Source of the DNA: Sporolactobacillus vineae DSM 21990 = SL153
GTDB taxonomy: Bacteria; Bacillota; Bacilli; Bacillales; Sporolactobacillaceae
DNA: 40,772 nucleotides
Assembly: GCF_000377985.1 (NCBI RefSeq)
Contig: NZ_KB899059.1
Coordinates: forward strand, 1-40,772
Reading direction: 5' to 3'
Part shown: positions 1 through 7,360 of the stretch, piece after piece
Position numbering within the stretch: position 1 is the stretch's first letter
Layout of the letters: every line of letters begins with the position of its first letter
Translations under genes and position numbers: made by a program
Notes under the pieces: generated by a model
Databases searched by the model: none
Told to the model about the DNA's origin: nothing
Seen by the model: the letters and a program-made list of their open reading frames with translations, nothing else

Positions 1-150
1 TATCAGGCTTTTTACCAGAAGAAGTACAGAGAAGTGACTCGGCATCAACATAAACGCGCACTCGTCTTAACCGCAAGAAAACTGGTACGGTTGGTGTATT
101 CGCTACTAAGCACCAACCAATTGTACACACCCCCTGAAGGGAGGACGTGA
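1..150 (+). CDS. IS110-family transposase, C-terminal end only (gene enters from left edge)
   Basis: Frame 1 is open from the first base to a TGA at 148-150 and encodes 49 residues. The segment HKRALVLTARKLVRLVYSLL followed by a short tail ending YTPPEGRT is typical of the extreme C-terminus of IS110/IS116/IS902-type transposases, where a basic helix with RALVLTARKLVRLV precedes the stop. IS110 enzymes use a RuvC-like DEDD catalytic domain together with a C-terminal serine-containing domain; none of the catalytic residues lie within the window, so activity cannot be judged. The insertion sequence would end shortly after the stop, somewhere in 150-327, downstream of the kinase operon that converges on it. 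Family assignment rests on this motif alone. Confidence 0.7.
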   Translation, partial: YQAFYQKKYREVTRHQHKRALVLTARKLVRLVYSLLSTNQLYTPPEGRT

Positions 151-184
151 GTCCCACGGTTTTTATCACATCCCTTCGATGACG

Positions 185-256
185 GCTCTACACCATATGG
201 TAATTTTTGTTAATCATTGTAGAGCTTGATTTGTGTACGCTTTTTTAAGCGTTTTT
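185..256 (+). terminator. Two hairpins between the IS110 end and the kinase gene
   Basis: GCTCTACA at 185-192 is complementary to TGTAGAGC at 218-225, an 8-bp stem with a 25-nt loop. Then ACGCTT (237-242) and AAGCGT (247-252) form a 6-bp stem followed by a run of T, which could terminate the transposase transcript. A third short inverted repeat, TAGGCTT/AAGCCTA near 317-331, lies at the stop of the convergent kinase gene. The stems are short, so terminator function is tentative; they could also be structure at the end of the insertion sequence. Confidence 0.35.
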
Positions 257-327
257 GGATAAAGGCTTTGAAAAATTTCCAATTCCCTATTTTTAGGGTC
301 TTGACATATTACCACTAGGCTTTAAGC

Positions 328-2322
328 CTATTTTATCCAGTGATTAGCTTTCAACTCGTCGATCAGATGACTCAGCGGTGCAAGCTCCGGATCATTGGCG
401 CCGTCCGGACTGTACTTTAATGCAAGCTGGTAATTCTTCACGACTCTACTGTAATTCCTTTTGGCTGCAGGCTTGCTGTTTTCCATATCGGCGTAGAGCA
501 GAGCAAGCTGAATGTAGCACGTGTACTCCGTCGGATATTTCTTCTTCATCGCAAGCAGCACTTTTTCACTGCCTTTATAATCGTTCATTTCCTGATAGAT
601 AATCGCGATGTTGCGGTAGAGATAGGGCCGCTCGTACCCATTGGCAATTAACTGTTTGAACAGATTGACCGATAATTTGTTGAACCCGTTACGGTTTTGG
701 CCGGCTGAGCCTTTTTCATGATAGGCTTCGGCAAGCATCTCCGTAAGCTGCATCGCATCCTGACCCTTAATTTCCTGCAATCCCTGTTTCAAGATGGCAA
801 TCCGCTGATCAAGATGCTGGTCATGCAGTGCTGATGCATGTATTTTATATAAATCAGCCAATGCCAGAACGCTTCTCAGTTTCAGAGACGGATCATTTCC
901 TCTGGTTAATACTTTTTTATACTGAGCCGCTGCCTGAGTATCGTTTCCACTGGCGCTGGCTATTTCCGCCTGCACATACCAGGTCACTTCATCAGCAATG
1001 TGTTCCTTATTCATCTTCTGCAGCACTAAATTCGCAGCGCTGAGCTGTTTAGCCCTGGCCAATGCCACCGCAAGATCCCGCTGATAGACCGTCGTTTTGG
1101 GAGACGCAGCGGAGACTTTACGAAGCAGCGTAATCGCATTCTCGTAGTCTTTCTTTTCGAGACAGGCTGCTCCCAGTTCATAGATCAGCCGGGGATCCTT
1201 GGCGCTCCCAGGAATATTTTTAGTCACTGTCTGAATGTACTTGATTTCCTCATCATATTTCTTCTGAAGATAGAGGCTTCCCGCCGTCCCCTCATAAGCA
1301 CCCAGTTCATGCGGCTCGCGGTGGATGGCTTCATCAAACAGACGTTGCGCTTTCCCGTACTGATAAGCAGCCGCAAGTGCGGTCCCCTGCTTGACCAGTG
1401 TCTGATAGTTTTTCAGATTTTCCGCTTTGACCTGCGAGAATCCGGACAGGGTGAGGGCAAAAAAGACGAGAACGCTGACAATTAGAGCGCCGACTTTCTC
1501 GGACTTTTTCCTACGTGCCTTTTTGTATCGCGACGACATTTTCTCGATGTTACTGAAGTCGTCCAGCAGCTCACGCGCCGTCTGATAGCGTTCGGCCGGA
1601 TCCGGCTTCAGCATCTTTCCGAGTATTTCCTCAAGGCCTTCCGAACTTTCCGGAAGCACTTTGCGAATCGGTTTGCTGAGAATCGCTGCATTAGGTGACT
1701 CGCCTGTCGCCAGCTGATAAAGAGTAACACCCAGACTGTAAATGTCCGAGCGTTCATCCGTCTGCGCACTGCCGTATTGTTCCGGAGCCGCATAAATTTT
1801 GGTGCCGAGTACCTGGGTGTCTGTTTTCGATTCTTTCTTATATTCACGGGCAATACCGAAGTCGATGACACGGACTTCGCCATCCGGCGTCTCCATCAAG
1901 TTTGAAGGTTTCATATCCCGGTAGATAATCGGGTGCGGTTGATGCTCATGCAGATAGATGTATACGTCACAGATCTGTTTCGCCCACGCCACCAGAACCG
2001 GTTCGGGAATTTTCCCGGCTCGCTTCAGCACCTTATCCAGTGACTCACCCTGGACATAGTCAACAACGATGAATATAGCTTCTGAAGTATCGACAATATC
2101 AAAGATTCTTGGCAGTCTGGGATGATTCAATTGTTTCATGATATTGGGCTCGGCAAGCAAATCAACGGAGACATCCGACTCTTTGTTTACCTGCTTAATC
2201 GCCCAGAGCGTTCCTAATTTGACATGGCGTGCCAGATAGACTTTGCCCATCCCGCCCTGTCCAAGTACTTTTAAAATTTCATATTTATCTTCAAATATCT
2301 GACCGATCTTCAAATCCAACAT
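328..2322 (-). CDS. Transmembrane serine/threonine protein kinase with C-terminal TPR domain
   Basis: A 664-residue Hanks-type kinase that would phosphorylate Ser/Thr on partner proteins from the inner face of the membrane. The kinase domain spans about residues 12-260: Gly-rich loop GQGGMGKVYLARH (21-33), catalytic Lys43 in WAIKQV, Glu58 in the C helix, catalytic loop YRDMKPSN (134-141, Asp136), DFG 154-156, activation-loop Thr167/169/174, and APE 179-181. A basic stretch precedes one membrane segment (about 278-296), and the remaining 360 residues are TPR-like repeats (for example AYQYGKAQRLFDEAIHREP). These should lie outside the cell, where PrkC-type kinases carry PASTA domains. A GGAGGTGAACC site precedes the ATG and overlaps the stop of the phosphatase gene 14 bp upstream, so the two are probably translationally coupled. 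Last gene of a six-gene unit. Confidence 0.92.
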   Translation of the reverse strand: MLDLKIGQIFEDKYEILKVLGQGGMGKVYLARHVKLGTLWAIKQVNKESDVSVDLLAEPNIMKQLNHPRLPRIFDIVDTSEAIFIVVDYVQGESLDKVLKRAGKIPEPVLVAWAKQICDVYIYLHEHQPHPIIYRDMKPSNLMETPDGEVRVIDFGIAREYKKESKTDTQVLGTKIYAAPEQYGSAQTDERSDIYSLGVTLYQLATGESPNAAILSKPIRKVLPESSEGLEEILGKMLKPDPAERYQTARELLDDFSNIEKMSSRYKKARRKKSEKVGALIVSVLVFFALTLSGFSQVKAENLKNYQTLVKQGTALAAAYQYGKAQRLFDEAIHREPHELGAYEGTAGSLYLQKKYDEEIKYIQTVTKNIPGSAKDPRLIYELGAACLEKKDYENAITLLRKVSAASPKTTVYQRDLAVALARAKQLSAANLVLQKMNKEHIADEVTWYVQAEIASASGNDTQAAAQYKKVLTRGNDPSLKLRSVLALADLYKIHASALHDQHLDQRIAILKQGLQEIKGQDAMQLTEMLAEAYHEKGSAGQNRNGFNKLSVNLFKQLIANGYERPYLYRNIAIIYQEMNDYKGSEKVLLAMKKKYPTEYTCYIQLALLYADMENSKPAAKRNYSRVVKNYQLALKYSPDGANDPELAPLSHLIDELKANHWIK

Positions 2323-2336
2323 GGTTCACCTCCGAA

Positions 2337-3122
2337 TCAGACGATCTGCACTGCCAGAAGCGTTACATTATCATCGCTCTGATTAACCAGTGCTTCATGA
2401 ACACACTGGATGCACAATGCTTCCAATTGTTTATTACTCAGCAAAACTGAGTGATCAAATATTTGCAGAAGCCGTGAAGACGCCATGAAGTTGTATAAAC
2501 CGTCCGAGCAAATCAGATAGATATCCAGAGATCGGGTCGCTTCTGTTTTCATATAGGGCTGAATCGTCTTATCGGCCCCAAGCGCCTGAGTCAGCACATG
2601 ACGGTACGGGTTAGACTCAATTTCTTCGCGCCTGATTTTTCCATCCTTAAATTCTTCCCATGCGGCTGTCTGAATGTCTGAAATGCAGTGAATTTCACCA
2701 TCACGGATTCTGAATACTTTGGTATCGCCGACATTGCTCAGGATCATGCTGTCTTTAAAAATATTCAGCATCGACAGTGTTGTCGCTGTCACAACATTTC
2801 GCTTCCAGGCATCTTCAAAAATATATGTATTGATTTGTTCATACTTCTTTTTCATTAACAACGTGACATAATCCGGAGAATAATCCCGGTTCGAATCCAG
2901 CTCGCTGTTCAGCGCATCAATGGTCAGCCGGCTTGCCTGTCCGCCGAACTGATGCCCGCCGACACCGTCGGCAACCGCAAAGGTCGCCATGACGAGTTCC
3001 GGTCTCGCAAGATAGCTGTCCTGATTTTCCGACCGAATGCCCCTCTCAGTCGCCGCCCCATATCGGACAAAGGGCTTCATACGCAGCGTCTCATCTACCT
3101 GTTCCTCACTCAATGTTTCCAT
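2337..3122 (-). CDS. PP2C-type serine/threonine protein phosphatase
   Basis: A 261-residue cytoplasmic PPM/PP2C phosphatase, expected to reverse phosphorylation by the adjacent kinase in a Mn/Mg-dependent reaction. Metal-binding motifs are present in order: SENQDSYLA (Asp35), ADGVGGH (51-57, Asp52), LSNVGDTKVFR (128-138), CSDGLYNFM (205-213, Asp207) and SDDNVTLLAVQI (249-260, Asp251/Asn252). The length is that of a single-domain bacterial enzyme of the PrpC/Stp type, with about 20 extra N-terminal residues. The start is less certain than the family: the only Shine-Dalgarno-like bases are a GGGGG run directly against the ATG, overlapping the stop region of the FHA gene 6 bp upstream, so translation may depend on coupling. 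It sits between the FHA protein and the kinase, the usual writer/eraser arrangement. Confidence 0.93.
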   Translation of the reverse strand: METLSEEQVDETLRMKPFVRYGAATERGIRSENQDSYLARPELVMATFAVADGVGGHQFGGQASRLTIDALNSELDSNRDYSPDYVTLLMKKKYEQINTYIFEDAWKRNVVTATTLSMLNIFKDSMILSNVGDTKVFRIRDGEIHCISDIQTAAWEEFKDGKIRREEIESNPYRHVLTQALGADKTIQPYMKTEATRSLDIYLICSDGLYNFMASSRLLQIFDHSVLLSNKQLEALCIQCVHEALVNQSDDNVTLLAVQIV

Positions 3123-3128
3123 CCCCCG

Positions 3129-3809
3129 TCAGTTCACGACTAATTCTGTCTTGCCGATTTTAAAGTACTGACCAGCAGCAAGTTCCTCCTGACCTTTCAC
3201 CTGACGGGATTCGATGTATGTCCCGTTTTTACTGTCCAGGTCAACGAGATAGTATTTCCCTGATTTGGTATATATCAACGCATGAACACGCCCAACATAC
3301 CCGTCATTGGCAATGACCAGATCACATTGATCCGGATCTCTTCCGATCCGGACCGGCTCACTGCCTGTCCAGGAGTATTGTTCTTTTTCACTGCCGATCT
3401 GATAGTCGATGGTCCTCTTCGCCTGCTTCTGAAGCGGCGGAATACTTTCATCCTTGCTGAGCAGCATCGTGGCATCTTCCGGGCCCGCATTTTTGATGTC
3501 CCCCTTGATTTTTGGGGACAGGTTGCTGATCGGATGCAGCATTTCCGTTTTTTCTTCTTCACGATTTTCCGGAATCGGCATGGACTTCCGGGCTTTCTCA
3601 ACCTGCTGTGCTTGTACGTCTGATAGTGCCGTTGTTTTTGAGCGGTCTTCGTCCTGACCGGTTTCAGAATCCTGCAGCTTCTGATACAGGGACACCGCTG
3701 TTTCCGGTCTTTCGGTATTCTTCCTTCTCATGATGGCAATAATCAGTATCACATTCGCCACAAGAGCAACCCCGATAATGAGATAGATCAGTGTTAAATT
3801 ATTTGACAT
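3129..3809 (-). CDS. Single-pass membrane protein with C-terminal FHA domain
   Basis: A 226-residue protein: an N-terminal membrane segment (LTLIYLIIGVALVANVILII, about residues 5-24), a charged low-complexity linker, and a C-terminal FHA domain in the last 85 residues, which normally reads phosphothreonine. Seen are VRIGRDPDQCDLVI, the DLDSKNGTYI loop and the terminal KIGKTELVV strand. The usual V-S-R-x-H-A loop reads V-G-R-V-H-A, so the Ser that normally contacts phosphothreonine is Gly. The start was set at the ATG at 3807-3809 because GGGGGGAG lies 5 nt upstream; the frame is open further, to 3860 inside the ABC gene, but no better site exists. The gene lies between the FHA-ABC exporter and the phosphatase. 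It may be a kinase substrate or scaffold. Confidence 0.85.
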   Translation of the reverse strand: MSNNLTLIYLIIGVALVANVILIIAIMRRKNTERPETAVSLYQKLQDSETGQDEDRSKTTALSDVQAQQVEKARKSMPIPENREEEKTEMLHPISNLSPKIKGDIKNAGPEDATMLLSKDESIPPLQKQAKRTIDYQIGSEKEQYSWTGSEPVRIGRDPDQCDLVIANDGYVGRVHALIYTKSGKYYLVDLDSKNGTYIESRQVKGQEELAAGQYFKIGKTELVVN

Positions 3810-3828
3810 ATTGCTCCCCCCCTGCATT

Positions 3829-6156
3829 TTACTGGCTGTCTTTTCTTTTGAGCAGCACATTGCTGAGAATCAGGCAGACCACAGCAAATCCGATCAGGAT
3901 CAGCCAGTTCTGCCACAGCAGATTCATTCGATGATCAAAATAGACGGGAAGATCCCTGGGCGGAACCGCCGCCTTGGTTTCAATCTTCATCGGCACATTG
4001 TTCAAATTAAAGGATATCGCCATCGCACGCGAAGCCCATTTGCTGATCGCCAGATTTGAAATCAGATCGCTCCATTTCTTCAGATCGAAGACCAGTCCGT
4101 TGAACATCAGCTGGGGAATCAGCAGCAGCGGAGCCAGACTCATCGCCCGGTCTGAATTGGAAACAAGGCAGGAGACAACTAATCCCATCGCCGTTGCAGC
4201 CAAGACCGTAAGAAAGAAGGTGATCATGACTTCAAGCGAAACACTGCCGATCAGACTCTGCTTTGGAAACGGAATGACGTAATTCAGAATCCAGACAAAC
4301 AGCACCGACTGCACCGCCGCCAGTACACCGAGAATGCCCATCTTCGACATGAGATAGGGCCAGATCTTCAGATTGACCATCCGTTCCCGCTTATAGATCA
4401 CCTGTTCCTTAGTGATCTCTTGAATAGAATTTAGCAAACCAATCCAGACAGCTGAAGATGCTGCCGTAAAGATGACTTCCTTACTGGTCTCATAATAATC
4501 AAATGAATGATGATTTCCAACAAATCCAAGCAGCCAGGCAATCGCCGGTACCTGAAGTATGAGCAGGAAAAAGCGTGCATGATCTACCCATGTCAGTTTC
4601 AAATACCGTTCGAGAAGGATTCTGAACTGACGCAGTGCGCTCCGTCGGATGGTGATCAACTTCTGTCTGGCACTTTCACCGGATGGTGCCATGTGATGCA
4701 CATAGGAGTAGTACTGCGATTTGAGAAACCTTTTCTGCCAGTAAGCGGCACGTTCGCCTGTCTGATCATATACATCGGTGTATCCATCCACATTGAAAAA
4801 TTCCAGTGCGCCTTTCGGTGGTCCGAAATAACAGAGCTTTCCGCCGGTGCCGAGAAAAACCACTTTATCACAGAGATAGAGATTTGCCGTCGCATGGGTG
4901 ATCAAAATGATTGTCTTTCCGGTATTTGAGAGTTTCCGAAGCAGACGCATCATGTTTCGCTCCATACCGGGATCCAGCCCCGACGTCGGCTCATCCAGAA
5001 AGAACAGTTTCGGATCGGCAATTAGTTCCACCGCAATACTGACACGTTTGCGCTGCCCGCCGCTCAGATTTCGAATGACCAGATTCTCTTTGCCATCGAG
5101 CTCGACATCGATTACAACACGGCGAACCCGTGCTGTGATTTCTTCCTTGCTGGAATCTTCAGGCATTCTCAGTCGTGCAGCATAAGTCAGCATCTCGCTG
5201 ACGGTCAGTTCTTCATAGACAATGTCCTGCTGCGGCACATAGCCCATAATATTTTTATAGGCATTGAAGTTCGCATAGAAATCATCACCATTCACCAGCA
5301 CGCCGCCTTCTGTTGCCGGACGGAACCCATTCAGCGTATCCATGAATGTTGACTTTCCCGCACCGCTGCCGCCGACAAGTGCTACCAGTTCACCTGGTTT
5401 GATGCTGATTGTGATGTTGTCGAGGATTTTCTTACGGACTTTTTTCTTAAACAGGCCGTGGGATTCCTCCACGGTTTTTGAGATGGCAATCGCATCCAGC
5501 TGCAGGCCGTGAATATTCGTGTTGTAGATCAGCTTATTTTCTTGAACGATAAATTTTGTCCGGCCGATCATGATCACATCATGCGGTTTCAATTGAACGC
5601 TTGACCGGATCTGTTTTCCATTCACGAAGGTGCCGTTCGTACTGTTGCAGTCGCGGATACTGAATCCTCCACTGCCCAAATGAATCTCAGCATGTTTCCT
5701 CGATACCGGTCCCTCGGCGATGACCAGTGCATTTGAATGATCCCGGCCGATCATTACGGTCTGATCCGGTTTTAAATAAAGCTCATTCCATTTCTCGCCG
5801 ACCCCTTCATCGAGCAATGAAAAAAGAATAAAAACACCTTTATCATGATGATGTTCCGGATCATCGATCAAAATCTGTGTACCATTCTTTAATTCTTGAT
5901 TCTTGATCCGCTTGCCATTGATCACCAACCCGTTTGTGCTGTCCAGATCAACAATCGAACAGTGTCCATCGTGAACTTCAACCTTTGCATGGTGCAAAGA
6001 AACAATCGGGGAGTGAATTTCAATGGTGTTCTCCGTGCCTCGGCCCAGTGTCAGCACTTTATCTGAGGCCAAACCGAACTCATATGAATTGACCAATGCG
6101 TTATCGATATAAATATTCAGCACGCCTTTACGTGCATTGGCTGCTTGATCTAACAT
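3829..6156 (-). CDS. ABCG-type ABC transporter with two N-terminal FHA domains
   Basis: A 775-residue fused exporter half-molecule. FHA1 lies at about 34-104 (LGRGTENTIEI, VSLHHAKVEV, STNGLVINGK), FHA2 at about 133-205 (IGRDHSNALVI, VSRKHAEIH, STNGTFVNGK) with all canonical residues. The nucleotide-binding domain has Walker A GGSGAGKST (262-270), Q-loop region YVPQQDIV, signature LSGGQRKRVS (364-373) and Walker B LFFLDEPTSGLD (384-395); EPTSGLD is typical of the ABCG/White group. An ABC2-type membrane domain with about six segments fills 525-770. The order FHA-FHA-ATPase-membrane domain resembles Mycobacterium tuberculosis Rv1747, whose FHA domains bind the neighbouring kinase PknF (established for that pair). 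Here a kinase, phosphatase and FHA protein are in the same operon, so phospho-dependent gating is a strong inference. Substrate unknown. Confidence 0.93.
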   Translation of the reverse strand: MLDQAANARKGVLNIYIDNALVNSYEFGLASDKVLTLGRGTENTIEIHSPIVSLHHAKVEVHDGHCSIVDLDSTNGLVINGKRIKNQELKNGTQILIDDPEHHHDKGVFILFSLLDEGVGEKWNELYLKPDQTVMIGRDHSNALVIAEGPVSRKHAEIHLGSGGFSIRDCNSTNGTFVNGKQIRSSVQLKPHDVIMIGRTKFIVQENKLIYNTNIHGLQLDAIAISKTVEESHGLFKKKVRKKILDNITISIKPGELVALVGGSGAGKSTFMDTLNGFRPATEGGVLVNGDDFYANFNAYKNIMGYVPQQDIVYEELTVSEMLTYAARLRMPEDSSKEEITARVRRVVIDVELDGKENLVIRNLSGGQRKRVSIAVELIADPKLFFLDEPTSGLDPGMERNMMRLLRKLSNTGKTIILITHATANLYLCDKVVFLGTGGKLCYFGPPKGALEFFNVDGYTDVYDQTGERAAYWQKRFLKSQYYSYVHHMAPSGESARQKLITIRRSALRQFRILLERYLKLTWVDHARFFLLILQVPAIAWLLGFVGNHHSFDYYETSKEVIFTAASSAVWIGLLNSIQEITKEQVIYKRERMVNLKIWPYLMSKMGILGVLAAVQSVLFVWILNYVIPFPKQSLIGSVSLEVMITFFLTVLAATAMGLVVSCLVSNSDRAMSLAPLLLIPQLMFNGLVFDLKKWSDLISNLAISKWASRAMAISFNLNNVPMKIETKAAVPPRDLPVYFDHRMNLLWQNWLILIGFAVVCLILSNVLLKRKDSQ

Positions 6157-6198
6157 TGCTCTCTCCCCTATATCCGCTCTATTTCAAACTGAGGTACT

Positions 6199-7278
6199 TT
6201 AACCCTGATATTTCTTCTTCGTATTAAAGAAGACGAGAAATAATCCTGCAAACTGAACCAGAATGATGGCCAGCAGCGCATAAAGGATGAAATTATTTGA
6301 ACTCTGGGCCGGCTTTGTACCAGATTTCTCCGTACCCATTGAAAAATCTTTATGATCCAGTGTCTGATAGACACTTTCAACTGGAGAAAAGTCATTGATC
6401 TGATTGCCAGTCAATTTTAATTCTTTTAAACTTGTCAGATTTTCCAGCGGACCGATATTTTGAATCTTATCGTCGTTCAGATCGAGCACCTGAATTCTGG
6501 TCAGTCCGCGCAATGGATCAAGTTCTTTAACCCGGGAATGGGAAAGATCAAGCACACGCAGCTCTGTAAGATTACTTAGCGGTTTCAGCAAGACGACCGG
6601 GTTATTGGAAAGATCGAGCACTCTCAAATCAGAAAGTTTGGTCAAAGCATAAGCATCGGAAATGTTGTTATCTGCTGCACGCAGTACCTTCAAATTTAGC
6701 AGCTGCTGTACTGCGGACAAATCCTCGATCTTGTTGCTGTCGAGATGCAGATTGACGAGCTTATTTAATTTATTGATCCCATTGATCGACTTAATCTGGT
6801 TATTCTCCAGCATCAGGGTATTCAGCCGTGATAAATTGTTCAGATCATCGATGTCCTGAATCTGGTTGTCACTCAGGAAGAGCCGTTCCATCTTGTCCAG
6901 GTTTTGCAACGGTGTGATTGATTGAATCTGGTTATTCGTTAAATCCAGAGATTGAAGGTCCTTAAGCTTCTGGAGTGGCGTAATATCGGAAATCAAGTTG
7001 TTCTCCAGTCGCAAATCGGTGAGACTGGACAGATTCTCAATACCATTCAGATCCTTGATGTGATTGTCACTGGCATCCAGTGTCTTCAAATTATTTACGT
7101 CACTTTGATAAATCGTACCAACCGGTTTGTCGATTGCTTTACGAACGGATTGTTCCAGATTTTTATCTTTGAATGTTACTGCTTTTTCTGCTGCCTGAGC
7201 TGTTCCGGAAAACTGCACGGTAAATGCTGCAAGTGGTATTATCAGAAGTACTGCAATGATTTTTCTGAAACGTGTCAT
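6199..7278 (-). CDS. Internalin-like leucine-rich-repeat protein, membrane-anchored
   Basis: A 359-residue surface protein with a signal peptide (residues 1-29, AQA-A junction), a short cap region, then eleven consecutive 22-residue leucine-rich repeats from about 64 to 305 with the internalin-type pattern L..L.L..N.I.DI.PL. A short linker leads to a C-terminal membrane segment (about 329-351) and a basic tail FNTKKKYQG. The anchor is therefore a transmembrane helix, not an LPXTG sortase signal. LRRs of this kind bind proteins or glycans, so an adhesive or ligand-sensing role is inferred. It sits 42 bp upstream of the FHA-ABC gene and 82 bp downstream of the TPR surface-protein gene, in the same orientation, which links it to the kinase system. 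Confidence 0.9.
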   Translation of the reverse strand: MTRFRKIIAVLLIIPLAAFTVQFSGTAQAAEKAVTFKDKNLEQSVRKAIDKPVGTIYQSDVNNLKTLDASDNHIKDLNGIENLSSLTDLRLENNLISDITPLQKLKDLQSLDLTNNQIQSITPLQNLDKMERLFLSDNQIQDIDDLNNLSRLNTLMLENNQIKSINGINKLNKLVNLHLDSNKIEDLSAVQQLLNLKVLRAADNNISDAYALTKLSDLRVLDLSNNPVVLLKPLSNLTELRVLDLSHSRVKELDPLRGLTRIQVLDLNDDKIQNIGPLENLTSLKELKLTGNQINDFSPVESVYQTLDHKDFSMGTEKSGTKPAQSSNNFILYALLAIILVQFAGLFLVFFNTKKKYQG

Positions 7279-7360
7279 GGTCTCTTCCCTCTCTGATTTT
7301 TAAGTAGATATAGAAATTCTCTGGAAAGCTGGTCCCAGAGAATTCTTTAATACGTTTAAG

